Positions 35,770-44,250 of a stretch of 64,000 nt of DNA are shown one piece after another; the first letter of the stretch is position 1, and each line of letters begins with the position of its first letter. Made by a program: the position numbers and the translations under genes. Source of the DNA: Maccoyibacter intestinihominis (lineage in GTDB: Bacteria; Bacillota; Clostridia; Lachnospirales; Lachnospiraceae). The notes under the pieces are model-generated. The model was not told the DNA's origin. It worked only from the letters and a program-made list of their open reading frames with translations, and searched no databases. The stretch is from positions 1 to 64,000 of the forward strand of contig NZ_JBBMEX010000004.1 in the NCBI RefSeq assembly GCF_040096355.1. The letters run 5' to 3'.

Positions 35770-37035
35770 TCATTCTTTAATACGGTATTGGTAATCTGGT
35801 ATATGCATAATTCCGTCATTTAGGATTTCATTCCCCAAATACTGAAAACTGCCATCCTCTGCAAACCTTACCGTAAGTTCATGGGTTATGACTGCATCAT
35901 CGCAAATGACCATGTCACAAACCGCCTCAACTGTTAATGTGACTGTTCCATCTTGATTTTCTTTGATGTCGACAACCTCCGGCAGAGATGTCCCAAAGAA
36001 GGTAGGCGCATAATTAAAGCATCCAAGTCGCACCCAATAATAGGTCTGGTTTTCCTCATCAAATACTGCGTAATCCCGTATCTGCTCTGCTGTTATCGGA
36101 AGATATTCCATAATCAGACTTTCGAATTCTTCTTTTGGGATACCATTTGGATAATCTTCGGAATTAAATTTTTCTCCATATTTCATTCCATACAGATATT
36201 CAAACATCCCGTTATAATCCAACTCATTCAGATTTTCTATATTCCAGTTTGAACACAAAAGGTTATTTCCCTGATATCCAAGACCTCGAACACAACGTTC
36301 AGACATTTCACGCTGTTCCTCTGTCATAGGTTTTATTCTAATCAGGCAGCTTCCATCCACAATTTCACTGACTTCCGGTGGCTCCGGCACACACAACTCA
36401 TAGCAGAACCATCCTTTTTCCGTGTATTTCCATTCCTTGAGTCTCGTATATGAAATGTACGAAATTCCCGGCTCGTTGTCAGCATTCCAGATTCCTCTTG
36501 TACTTACAACATACATATCCGTTCCATCAAAAATGAATTTCATTCTGCCCAGTCCACCATCGTTGTGGATTTCATAAATTACTACAGAACCGCTTTGCCC
36601 TTCCATACATTCTTTAAGAAAACTATCGACACTTTCATAATTCCCCATGTTAGAATACGTTACCATCGTAGCAATTGGATATCCTGCGTCCTTTACCTTC
36701 TTCTGCATTTCAAGAACCGTTTGATCATCCAAAACAACATTGGATGCTATCCCTTTATCTGCAGTTTCATAAATATCAAGATAATGTTCCATCAGCTTTT
36801 TACAGTCAGTCTCAGCTTCTTCCCTTTCCTGTTCATCTACTGGAAGGTCGTAGCCCTTTTCCCATTGTTCTGCAGCCTCTTCCTCGGCACTTTTTGTTTC
36901 CTCCGTGGAAGATACTTCTTCCGTATCTTCCACAAGAGATTCACCCACAACGCTATCTTCTTTTCCACAGGCACACAGGTCGCATCCAATCAGAAATGCC
37001 ATAATCAGCAGAATGCTTTTTTTCTTTAATGCCAT
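35770..37035 (-). CDS. Lipoprotein, paralogue c of the PBP operon
   Basis: A 421-residue protein with a lipoprotein signal peptide (lipobox LCAC, Cys near 23) and an acidic linker. The extracytoplasmic domain shares with the two upstream genes a pattern of EEFESLIMEYLPITAEQI, then VVDIKENQDGTVTLTVEAV, then ELTVRFAEDGSFQYLGNEI. Only 4 bp separate it from the upstream paralogue. It is co-transcribed with the mecA-like PBP, so it may assist PBP function or wall synthesis under beta-lactam stress. That role is inferred from the operon only. Confidence 0.7.
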   Translation of the reverse strand: MALKKKSILLIMAFLIGCDLCACGKEDSVVGESLVEDTEEVSSTEETKSAEEEAAEQWEKGYDLPVDEQEREEAETDCKKLMEHYLDIYETADKGIASNVVLDDQTVLEMQKKVKDAGYPIATMVTYSNMGNYESVDSFLKECMEGQSGSVVIYEIHNDGGLGRMKFIFDGTDMYVVSTRGIWNADNEPGISYISYTRLKEWKYTEKGWFCYELCVPEPPEVSEIVDGSCLIRIKPMTEEQREMSERCVRGLGYQGNNLLCSNWNIENLNELDYNGMFEYLYGMKYGEKFNSEDYPNGIPKEEFESLIMEYLPITAEQIRDYAVFDEENQTYYWVRLGCFNYAPTFFGTSLPEVVDIKENQDGTVTLTVEAVCDMVICDDAVITHELTVRFAEDGSFQYLGNEILNDGIMHIPDYQYRIKE

Positions 37036-37039
37036 AATA

Positions 37040-38314
37040 TCATCCTTTCTTTCTTGCTATCGGTGGCAGTTCCAACTCAATTTGTTCTATAGAATTGGAA
37101 AGGTATCTGAAAGTTCCGTCTTCAAATGGCAGAACCACAACCGTATTCCGAAAAGCGAGATCAGAATTATAATCCGGCCATACTCCATCTACGATAAGTG
37201 TAATCGTTCCATCCGCATTTTTTGTATAGTCAACCACCTCTCCAAAAGGTGGGTATGGGCTGGCATAAATCATCTCATATTCATAGCTGTTGCTGCCCTC
37301 AGCATACCCGCAATGCTCTTTCAACTGTTCTACCGATACCGGAAAATAAGTAGTCATTATCCTTTCATATTCCTCTGCCGGAATCTTCCAATCTTCAGTT
37401 TTCAGATTTTCGCCCGTAGAAATCCGATAAATATCTTCATACATACAAGGCATCAGAATGTCCTCTACATTGCTGCTGTCCCAATTTGTGACAAGCACAT
37501 TGTAATTCACATAGCTTAGTCCTGATATGTATTTCTCCGTCAATTCCCGACAGTCTTCCGGAAGCGCTTCTATTCTCCAATACTGTCTCAAACTTGCATG
37601 TGCAATCACATATTCATATGCGTAGATAAAATATCCTTTTTCGGTCAGTTTAATCTCAGCCACATTACTTACCGAAGTTCCCTGTATCTCTGGTATACCG
37701 CCTTCCTTCCACCGAATTCCTATGTAATAGGTCTGCAGCTCACCTTTCCGATAAATGAAGGTAACTGCTCCAATCAGTCCATCTCTATATACTTCAAATA
37801 CCGTAACCATCGAGTCCCGTCCATCCAAGTAATCTGCATAAAATGTTTCGATTACTTCATGGTTTTGCATGGCAGTATCTTCTTCAACACTTACCAAACC
37901 ACTTCTGCCCAATTGTTCCACCACGGCTTTCCTCTGCTCGTGGGTAAATTCATTAATACCGGAAGAGTAGCTTGGTGCATCTGCAATTACAATATCCTTA
38001 TAGATTTCTCTGACCGATTCTGCTGCTGACAAAACCGTACTCTGCAGCTGCTCCTTCTCCTCTTCCAAGATAAGACAATCACTGGCTTGCGGAATAAACC
38101 AATATGCTGAATCTATGGAAGTTTCCGTATCGTTTTCTTCCTCCGTTACCGTTTCACTGTCCTCGATTTCCACCAGAGGCTCCCATACTTCCTCTGCCAC
38201 TTTCTTTTCTTCCGTATGCAGCAGTCCCCAACAGATCATTCCTGCTATTACCACAGTCAGCAATATCAAAATCGGAAAGCCACATCTCTTCAACAGCCAT
38301 TTCATATCTTCCAT
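37040..38314 (-). CDS. Membrane-anchored paralogue b of the PBP operon
   Basis: A 424-residue protein anchored by one N-terminal helix (residues 10-32, LLKRCGFPILILLTVVIAG). The outer domain matches the two neighbours (EEYERIMTTYFPVSVEQL, VVDYTKNADGTITLIVDGV, VVVLPFEDGTFRYLSNSI). Unlike them it lacks a lipobox. The start is the ATG at 38314, which overlaps the stop of the previous gene (TAATG) and has GGAGG 6 bases upstream. The longer upstream frame from 38371 has no such site. Confidence 0.7.
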   Translation of the reverse strand: MEDMKWLLKRCGFPILILLTVVIAGMICWGLLHTEEKKVAEEVWEPLVEIEDSETVTEEENDTETSIDSAYWFIPQASDCLILEEEKEQLQSTVLSAAESVREIYKDIVIADAPSYSSGINEFTHEQRKAVVEQLGRSGLVSVEEDTAMQNHEVIETFYADYLDGRDSMVTVFEVYRDGLIGAVTFIYRKGELQTYYIGIRWKEGGIPEIQGTSVSNVAEIKLTEKGYFIYAYEYVIAHASLRQYWRIEALPEDCRELTEKYISGLSYVNYNVLVTNWDSSNVEDILMPCMYEDIYRISTGENLKTEDWKIPAEEYERIMTTYFPVSVEQLKEHCGYAEGSNSYEYEMIYASPYPPFGEVVDYTKNADGTITLIVDGVWPDYNSDLAFRNTVVVLPFEDGTFRYLSNSIEQIELELPPIARKKG

Positions 38315-39555
38315 TATTCGCCTCCGTACAATTCTTCCCATTCTTCTAACGTCAACCGTGGCGTATGCCAAGTTTCTCTGCAGTTGTCTTCAGATGGTAT
38401 AATTCGGTTAGATACATATTGTACCTCTCCATCCTCTAACGGACGGACCACAACCTCGTGAGCATATACCTTGGAATCACCCGCATAAGGGAATACTACA
38501 TTGGCTATAAGTGTAATTGTCCCATCATTGTTTTCTGTAAAACCTACTACCTCTGAATATGGATATTCGGGGTACTCTACTTCTTCAAAGCCTCTCGGCT
38601 TATATTCATAAGTTGAATCCTCTGAATCATAGATGGTTTTTGATTGTAGCATTTCACTATCAATGTTGAAATATTTCATAATAACACTTTCAAATTCCTC
38701 TTTTGGAATCTGATAAACTGCACTGACTGATAAGTTGTCATCAGCAACATAGGGAACATATTGACCATTCACTTTTGGATAGAGAATGTCATACATATCA
38801 TAAAAATTCAAATCCCCGAAATCTTCCTCGCTCCAATCTACAATGAACATATTATTTTGTTCAAAGCCGATTGGTCGGAGATATTTCCGACTCAACTCCC
38901 GATATGTTTCATCCAATGGCAGTACTCGTAATGCGGTATGTTCCTCTGCCCCACTCAATGTAAGAACATATAATTCTTCTGAAAACCAGACACCGGAAAA
39001 CATCAGGTAACCTTCTTCTGTATAATTCCAATACTCCGCCTGATAGTTTCCTGTTACCTCTCTTTTCATATTTCCGTTTTCATACTTGTAATAGCTTCTG
39101 ACCACATCTACATTTCCATCTTTTGTGTGCAAATCGTATTTTACAAATCCGCCCAAATAACTGACTTCAAGAATCGTTATTTCTGCTTCTTCCTGTGCAT
39201 CCACCTTTTCGCAAAATTCCAGTACCTGCTCTGCCTCAGTCATGTTAACTTGATTTCTGCTGTCAACAGCCGGATATCCATTTTCTCCAAGACGATTTAC
39301 AATACTACGGATTGTTTCCAAATCCGCTAATTTATTTTCTTCTTCTGCTTTCTCATAAAGATTAATGCAGACACTTATAATTTCATCTGCATTCTCCTCT
39401 GATTCTTCTTGAATAGCCTGAATATCAATTACTGTTTCCGAAACTGTATCTTCTTCCGGGGGTGCATCGCTGCACCCCGAAACACTAAGCATCAGTACGA
39501 AACTAATTGCTGCCAAACCACTCTTCCAGAACCCGGTTGTCTTTCTTAACAACAT
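38314..39555 (-). CDS. Lipoprotein, paralogue a of the PBP operon
   Basis: A 413-residue protein with a lipoprotein signal (lipobox VSGC, Cys near 28). It contains the same outer-domain pattern as its two downstream paralogues (EEFESVIMKYFNIDSEML, VVGFTENNDGTITLIANVV, VVVRPLEDGEVQYVSNRI). Its start overlaps the end of the PBP gene by 53 bp, with GGAGG 8 bases before the ATG, so the two are translationally coupled. This is the strongest hint that the paralogues work with the PBP. Confidence 0.72.
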   Translation of the reverse strand: MLLRKTTGFWKSGLAAISFVLMLSVSGCSDAPPEEDTVSETVIDIQAIQEESEENADEIISVCINLYEKAEEENKLADLETIRSIVNRLGENGYPAVDSRNQVNMTEAEQVLEFCEKVDAQEEAEITILEVSYLGGFVKYDLHTKDGNVDVVRSYYKYENGNMKREVTGNYQAEYWNYTEEGYLMFSGVWFSEELYVLTLSGAEEHTALRVLPLDETYRELSRKYLRPIGFEQNNMFIVDWSEEDFGDLNFYDMYDILYPKVNGQYVPYVADDNLSVSAVYQIPKEEFESVIMKYFNIDSEMLQSKTIYDSEDSTYEYKPRGFEEVEYPEYPYSEVVGFTENNDGTITLIANVVFPYAGDSKVYAHEVVVRPLEDGEVQYVSNRIIPSEDNCRETWHTPRLTLEEWEELYGGE

Positions 39556-41626
39556 ATCCGCTTCCTCCTCTTCCTTTCACATCTTCTACCATGCTGATAA
39601 TCAATATAGGACGTTCTACCGTATCTTCTGCTGTAAAAATTGCAAACCATCCTAATTCCGTACCCGAAGTATCCTCCTTCGATGCCTTGATTTCTGCCGT
39701 ACCTGTTTTTCCTGCTAAAAGAATGTCATCCCGATGGGCTGCATATCCAGTTCCATTAGAATCATTCACAACCTTCTTTGTTCCTTCCAATACACGGCTT
39801 GCTGTCTCATTAGAAAAGGCACCCGGAATCCAATACTCAGCTGTTGCTTCATTCTGATATACCAAATAAGGCTTTATGACATTTCCCTCGTTACAGAAAG
39901 CAGAATAGATACAAGCCATATGTAACGGATTCACTAAAACCTGCCCTTGACCGTAACCGCTATCAGCTAACTGTATTTCTGTTTCAATTCCCTCTGAATT
40001 AGAATACTGCGACTCTGCCATCTTAATCTCAAATGGCAATTCCTCATTAAAACCAAGTCCAGTCAAAGAACTCTCCATCTCTTCTGATCCAATCTTTAAT
40101 GCTGCCTTTGCGAAATAAATATTGTCGGAATATATCAGGGCATTCTCTAAAATGACTGGTTCATATGCATGGAGTGTTGTTACATAATAGGACCCCCACG
40201 ATGCATCCTTTTGCCAGCTTAAGCCTACGTTCCCGTAATCTTCCATTGGATCGATTGCTCCTGATTCCAAGCCGACCGCAGCGGTAATTGGCTTAAATGT
40301 AGACCCCGGACACCATACTTGCCGGAAGCGATTATACATTGGCTTATTCTCATCCTCGTTAAGTGCAGTCCACTGCTCACTCGATAATTCCATAATAAAA
40401 TCGTTATTGTCATAGGCTGGTGTGCTGACCAAAGCCAATACCTCTCCAGTATAAGGATTCATGGCTACCGAGCAGCTTTTATCTTCCTTAAACTGCTCAT
40501 ACAAGGAAACCTGTAAATCAGTATCTATCGTAAGCTGGATGTCCTGTCCATGCTGTACCAGGATGCAAGCAAGTTCCTCCTTCTCTTTGCCTTCCGAGTT
40601 TACAATATAAATCCTGCAACCGTTCTGGCCTTTGAGTTCACTTTCGAACAATCCCTCCATTCCACTTCTGCCGATTACACTATTGGCTGTATAGCCTTCT
40701 CCTGCATGTTCCTCTAAATCTTCCGCAGTAACACTTTGAACATATCCGACCAAATGTGCAGCTGCTTCCCCTAATGGGTATTCACGCACTTCAACATCAG
40801 ATATCATCACTCCGGGAATCTCCAGCAACTTTTCATGCCTTTCATTCTCCTTTAGGACTTCTTCATCTGGACTGAAAGACATTAACTCAATTTCTTCCAC
40901 TCTCGGAATCGTTTTTATAGGAACAAAAGAATCATCTTTTACCCACTGTGCTGACAATTTCTTCTCTATCACTTCCGGCGTGGTTTCCAGTAATTCTGCA
41001 ATCTTAGCGATTGCTTCCTCCCTGTTCTCCAATTTTCCCGGAACGATTCCAACCGAAGATGCAGTTCCTTTTCCAGCAAGCACTCGTCCATTCCTATCCA
41101 GAATTTCTCCCCTGTTTGCCTGTGTAGTAGAAACTCTCACCTTATCAGTAGAAGCTAAATTTGGAAAGATCAGTGAATCATCCCAAACCAACTTGTATCC
41201 ATCTTCGCCCTTTAGAAAAAGTGCTTCATTCTCTAAGCTGATAGTTCCTGCAACTGTATCGAAAGAAGCCTGGTATGTTACCGTCATTTGCTCCTCGTCA
41301 TATGCAATAATCTGGACAGCCATATTCTGGACTTCTATACCTTCATAAATAGCTGAATTTCGAGTTACAAAATCCTCCTGACTGACATTTCCCGATGCCT
41401 CAATATGTAGCATCGCATACATTTCTTCATACTCCTGTTTTGGAATATGATCCATATACTCCACCAGAAGTTCTTCCGGTGTCCTCCAGGCATTTTCCTT
41501 TGTTGCCAACATTCCTGCCACGCATACTGCAGAAATTACCGCAGCTATTGCTATAACAGCAATCACAATCCATAGGAGCCTGCTTCTTGTTTTCTTTCGC
41601 TTGTTTCTGCTTTTTCCTTTCTTCAT
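39503..41626 (-). CDS. MecA/PBP5-like class B penicillin-binding protein
   Basis: A 707-residue class B transpeptidase. One N-terminal anchor (about 16-38) is followed by an NTF2-like MecA_N-type domain (about 45-150), a PBP dimer domain (about 160-320) and the transpeptidase domain (about 345-690). Active-site motifs are complete: S442-TFK445, S500-DN and K640-TG. MecA_N-type PBPs are often low-affinity enzymes that cross-link peptidoglycan when other PBPs are blocked. The gene has three BlaI-type operators, one over its -10 box. I chose the ATG at 41626, which has GGAGG 5 bases upstream, over the one at 41638. Whether it confers resistance cannot be seen from sequence. Confidence 0.9.
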   Translation of the reverse strand: MKKGKSRNKRKKTRSRLLWIVIAVIAIAAVISAVCVAGMLATKENAWRTPEELLVEYMDHIPKQEYEEMYAMLHIEASGNVSQEDFVTRNSAIYEGIEVQNMAVQIIAYDEEQMTVTYQASFDTVAGTISLENEALFLKGEDGYKLVWDDSLIFPNLASTDKVRVSTTQANRGEILDRNGRVLAGKGTASSVGIVPGKLENREEAIAKIAELLETTPEVIEKKLSAQWVKDDSFVPIKTIPRVEEIELMSFSPDEEVLKENERHEKLLEIPGVMISDVEVREYPLGEAAAHLVGYVQSVTAEDLEEHAGEGYTANSVIGRSGMEGLFESELKGQNGCRIYIVNSEGKEKEELACILVQHGQDIQLTIDTDLQVSLYEQFKEDKSCSVAMNPYTGEVLALVSTPAYDNNDFIMELSSEQWTALNEDENKPMYNRFRQVWCPGSTFKPITAAVGLESGAIDPMEDYGNVGLSWQKDASWGSYYVTTLHAYEPVILENALIYSDNIYFAKAALKIGSEEMESSLTGLGFNEELPFEIKMAESQYSNSEGIETEIQLADSGYGQGQVLVNPLHMACIYSAFCNEGNVIKPYLVYQNEATAEYWIPGAFSNETASRVLEGTKKVVNDSNGTGYAAHRDDILLAGKTGTAEIKASKEDTSGTELGWFAIFTAEDTVERPILIISMVEDVKGRGGSGYVVKKDNRVLEEWFGSN
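40235..40686. repeat. PBP segment duplicated at 24749-25200
   Basis: The intact parent of the PBP fragment in cassette A, with equal length and few substitutions by eye. Confidence 0.85.
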
Positions 41627-41699
41627 ATTGACCTCCATTCATTTTGCTTTGCTGATATGGTCATATTCTATTTTCAATGCACACTATATCTCAAAAATA

Positions 41700-41711
41700 T
41701 TACATTCGTAA
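41700..41711. promoter_or_regulatory. BlaI/MecI-type operator 6
   Basis: TTAC-ATTC-GTAA dyad in ATATTACATTCGTAAGATTT, in the leader about 75 bp before the PBP start codon. Confidence 0.7.
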
Positions 41712-41777
41712 GATTTTTGAGTAAAAAAATTTCTCTTTGATGAATATATCATACTATACATTCCTTCTCCCTTTTTA

Positions 41778-41789
41778 TTACATGTGTAA
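41778..41789. promoter_or_regulatory. BlaI/MecI-type operator 5
   Basis: TTAC-ATGT-GTAA dyad in TATTACATGTGTAAGATTT, downstream of the PBP promoter. Confidence 0.75.
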
Positions 41790-41838
41790 GATTTCACAAC
41801 AAAAAAATATCGTTCGAACTCCTGCTGCACTCGTGTAA

Positions 41839-41867
41839 ATATTACATCAGTAAGATTTAGAAGTCAA
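41839..41867 (-). promoter_or_regulatory. Promoter of the PBP operon
   Basis: On the minus strand TTGACT (41862-41867) and TAATAT (41839-41844) are 17 bases apart. The operator dyad at 41842-41853 overlaps the -10 box, so BlaI binding would block RNA polymerase. Confidence 0.8.
41842..41853. promoter_or_regulatory. BlaI/MecI-type operator 4
   Basis: TTAC-ATCA-GTAA dyad in ATATTACATCAGTAAGATTT, overlapping the -10 box of the PBP promoter. Confidence 0.8.
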
Positions 41868-41899
41868 GTTATCTTTATATAAAAAGGCTTCTGTCGGAA

Positions 41900-41929
41900 G
41901 GTATCATACATTTTCGCAAAAGTGATACC
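41900..41929. repeat. Imperfect palindrome at the inner edge of R2
   Basis: GGTATCA (41900-41906) and TGATACC (41923-41929) flank a second inverted repeat ATTTT-CGC-AAAA. The deletion join in cassette A (25200/25201) falls inside the equivalent of this palindrome, which suggests a recombinase-binding or break-prone site. Confidence 0.6.
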
Positions 41930-42098
41930 TTTTAGCAAAAGCCTATTATTCAGCAGAGTCTCAAAACACCCCACTGTTTCGATATTCAAATGTTTCATTC
42001 AAAAGACCGGAAAACACACATCCATTTTTCTTTCTTAATATCCCATAAACCGCAGAAAATCAAGGTTTCTTTGAAAGCAGACAAACGGTTTCAATATT
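41925..42098. repeat. Right end R2
   Basis: 174 bp matching R1 (25201-25374) over its full length, ending CGGTTTCAATATT. The next base, 42099, begins the flanking target gene. Confidence 0.9.
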
Positions 42099-42252
42099 TA
42101 TGGTTCCAGAGAATTGATACCAATTGATTCTCTACGGCATCCAAGCACGCTAATCCCAGCATCTTATGGCTATACTGCTTTTTCTCGAATACTATCTGCT
42201 TTATAAGATTATTTGTAGCATCCAAAAGTATATTTGTAGCTAATGACCTCAT
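42099..42252 (-). pseudogene. 5' part of the gene interrupted by the insertion
   Basis: Starting at the ATG at 42252 (MRSLATNILLDATNN) the frame is open for 51 codons (to LWNH at 42100) and the next codon crosses the boundary. Inside the element it ends within three codons. Joined to 18827 it continues for 104 further residues. The ribosome site is weak (AAAAGAG). It overlaps the decayed YhgE/Pip-like gene in another frame, so the true start or parent gene is uncertain. Confidence 0.5.
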
Positions 42253-42888
42253 TGTTCTCTTTTAACTCTGTAAACTCTACTGTCTGTATCAATTCTTCTG
42301 CCGAAACACCTGACAGATTTTCTCTTTCCGAGTCGTCATTTGCAAGTATTGTCATTGAACCATCCTGTACATTATGTACTTCCTTCAAAATTGCATCTAA
42401 AAATACATATGATACATTATTTCGGATACTGTCCTGAAAGGCGGTAAGTTCATAGATCATATTATCTCTGTCCTGTCCCTCTAAATGTGGGTTGATCTGA
42501 TATTCAAATACCGCTTTTTGAGGTGTCCCATTAATACTGTCAACGGCTGTTGAAAATGTAGAAGGTATGATAATATATGCTCCATACAAATCTTTTTTCA
42601 TTCCGTCTTTTGCTTCTTCTATAAACTTGTAGTCTGATAGCTTTCATCCGGGTATTCAATCAGTTTTGCAGCATAGTAAATCTGCTCTCCCTTCTTTTCG
42701 ACGCCGGTATCCAGATTAATGACAGCAATCCTTTCCAGATTAGCATGGAAAGTCACTGAGCGAACAGGCGTTTCCTTTACCTTACCGACCATTCCTTTGA
42801 CATACGGTCCTCCAATCATACCAACAGTAAGACACATAACTCCTGCAAGGATTTCAAATAACAGTCTCTTTGATTTTTTCTTTGCCGT
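42209..42888 (-). pseudogene. YhgE/Pip-like membrane protein remnant
   Basis: Two frames together give the N-terminal 220 or so residues of a YhgE/Pip-type protein: a hydrophobic start, then RIAVINLDTGVEKKGEQIYY, then GAYIIIPSTFSTAVDSING and FEYQINPHLEGQDRD. Three lesions are seen. The expected start after GGAGG (42886-42888) reads ACG. A one-base frameshift lies near 42615 (TACAAGTTTATAGAAG). The C-terminal two thirds with the remaining helices are missing after 42209. It lies just outside the right end of the insertion. Confidence 0.7.
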
Positions 42889-43120
42889 GATGACCTCCTC
42901 CTTTAATTATTTTCAAAACTCTTTCACCACCTTTCGCTTCCACAAAGTCAGTTTCGCTTATATGACAACGTGGTATTTATTTTTTTGCTTGGGATTCTGT
43001 TTAATAAAAATTAGACTTAATTGAAATTTGAATTGTATTGTATACTAACTCTTAGAATGCCCTACAATTTCTCATACCCCATATATTTACTATTTTATGA
43101 TTTTTCATAAAAATTTCAAC

Positions 43121-43155
43121 AAAAAAATGCCTGTTTTCGACAAAACAGACATTTT
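43121..43155 (-). terminator. Terminator of galE
   Basis: Stem AAAATGTCTGTTTT / AAAACAGGCATTTT with a 4-base loop (43124-43155), followed by a T-run on the minus strand. The rest of 42889-43120 holds only the AT-rich upstream region of the YhgE-like remnant. Confidence 0.85.
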
Positions 43156-43178
43156 GATGAATTTCGACAATTTTCGAT

Positions 43179-44189
43179 CTAATAGCCGTTTGGATTCTTT
43201 TTCTGCCAGTTCCAGGAGTCACGGCACATTTCTAAAATTCCGTATTCTGCTTCCCAGCCAAGCTCTCTTTTTGCTTTGGATGCATCCGAATAGCAGGTTG
43301 CAATATCTCCGGCACGGCGAGGCTTGATCTCATATGGAATCTGAATTCCGGTTGCTTTTTCAAAATTCTTTACCACATCTAAGACACTGTATCCCACTCC
43401 GGTTCCCAAATTGTAAATGCTGAGTCCTGAATGATCCTCTAACTTTTTCAAGGCTTTTACATGACCTTTTGCTAAATCCATAACATGGATAAAATCACGC
43501 ACTCCGGTTCCATCCGGCGTATCATAGTCATTGCCAAATACACCAAGGGATTTCAATTTTCCTACTGCAACCTGTGTAATATAAGGCATCAGGTTGTTTG
43601 GAATCCCATTTGGATTTTCTCCGATTAAACCGCTCTCATGTGCGCCAATCGGATTAAAGTAGCGAAGCAGTACAATATTCCAATCCGGATCTGCCTTTTG
43701 AATGTCCGTCAGAACCTGCTCTAACATGGATTTTGTCCAGCCATACGGATTGGTACACTGACCCTTCGGACATTCCTCGGTGATCGGAATCTGTGCCGGG
43801 TCTCCATAAACGGTTGCTGACGATGAAAAAATCAGATTCTTCGCATCATATTTTTTCAATACATCCACTAAAATCAGGGTTCCGGTCAGATTGTTGTGAT
43901 AATATTCCCACGGTTTTTCTACCGACTCACCAACTGCTTTTAAACCTGCAAAATGAATACAGGAGGCAATATTCTCTTTTTCAAAAACGCTCTCTAAAAA
44001 ATCTCTGTCTAAAATGTCACCTTTATAAAAAGTAACCTCTTTTCCGGTAATCTCTTTGACACGCTCTAAAGACTTCTCACAGGAGTTGCTCAGGTTGTCA
44101 ACGACAACTACATCATATCCGTTTTCTAAAAGTTCTACACAGGTGTGGCTTCCGATAAATCCGGCACCTCCGGTCACTAAAATACTCAT
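43179..44189 (-). CDS. galE: UDP-glucose 4-epimerase
   Basis: A 336-residue short-chain dehydrogenase fold enzyme that interconverts UDP-glucose and UDP-galactose using bound NAD. The nucleotide-binding motif GGAGFIGSH is at residues 7-15. The SSSATVYGDP segment is followed by the catalytic YGWTK (YxxxK, near 149-153), then LRYFNPIGAH. Length and motifs are standard. The start is tight behind the rplT terminator: the ribosome site GGAGG lies only a few bases after the T-run. No separate promoter fits in between, so expression may rest on read-through or on a promoter inside rplT. Confidence 0.96.
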   Translation of the reverse strand: MSILVTGGAGFIGSHTCVELLENGYDVVVVDNLSNSCEKSLERVKEITGKEVTFYKGDILDRDFLESVFEKENIASCIHFAGLKAVGESVEKPWEYYHNNLTGTLILVDVLKKYDAKNLIFSSSATVYGDPAQIPITEECPKGQCTNPYGWTKSMLEQVLTDIQKADPDWNIVLLRYFNPIGAHESGLIGENPNGIPNNLMPYITQVAVGKLKSLGVFGNDYDTPDGTGVRDFIHVMDLAKGHVKALKKLEDHSGLSIYNLGTGVGYSVLDVVKNFEKATGIQIPYEIKPRRAGDIATCYSDASKAKRELGWEAEYGILEMCRDSWNWQKKNPNGY

Positions 44190-44202
44190 ACCGTTTCCTC
44201 CT

Positions 44203-44242
44203 TAAAAAAGGACAACTTCTGTATTTCACATGAAGTTGTCCT
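44203..44242 (-). terminator. Terminator of the infC-rpmI-rplT operon
   Basis: An 11-bp stem AGGACAACTTC / GAAGTTGTCCT (44209-44242) followed by TTTTTT on the minus strand. The galE ribosome site follows at once. Confidence 0.9.
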
Positions 44243-44250
44243 AAATTTCA

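Larger units (their letters stand above)
18828..42098. mobile_element. 23.3-kb composite insertion of two tandem cassettes
   Basis: The limits are set by repeats and by gene repair. The left end (36 bp from 18828) recurs at 25375. The right end (174 bp ending 42098) recurs ending at 25374. The trinucleotide ATT precedes the left end (18825-18827), ends the first right end (25372-25374) and ends the second (42096-42098). Removing 18828-42098 fuses two open half-frames in register on the minus strand. The contents are recombinase remnants, defence-type genes and a BlaI/BlaR1-controlled PBP module, and the cargo is more AT-rich than the flanks. The SCC-like interpretation is inference. Confidence 0.7.
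25375..42098. mobile_element. Cassette B (split NACHT, SEC-C, full mec-like module)
   Basis: It runs from the second left end to the second right end (16.7 kb). It holds repeat unit U2, the split HEPN-NACHT pair, a SEC-C protein, an N-terminally truncated serine recombinase, an XRE regulator, blaI-blaR1, an Asp-box protein, three paralogous lipoprotein-like genes and a mecA-like PBP. The genes between U2 and the recombinase differ completely from cassette A. Confidence 0.6.
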
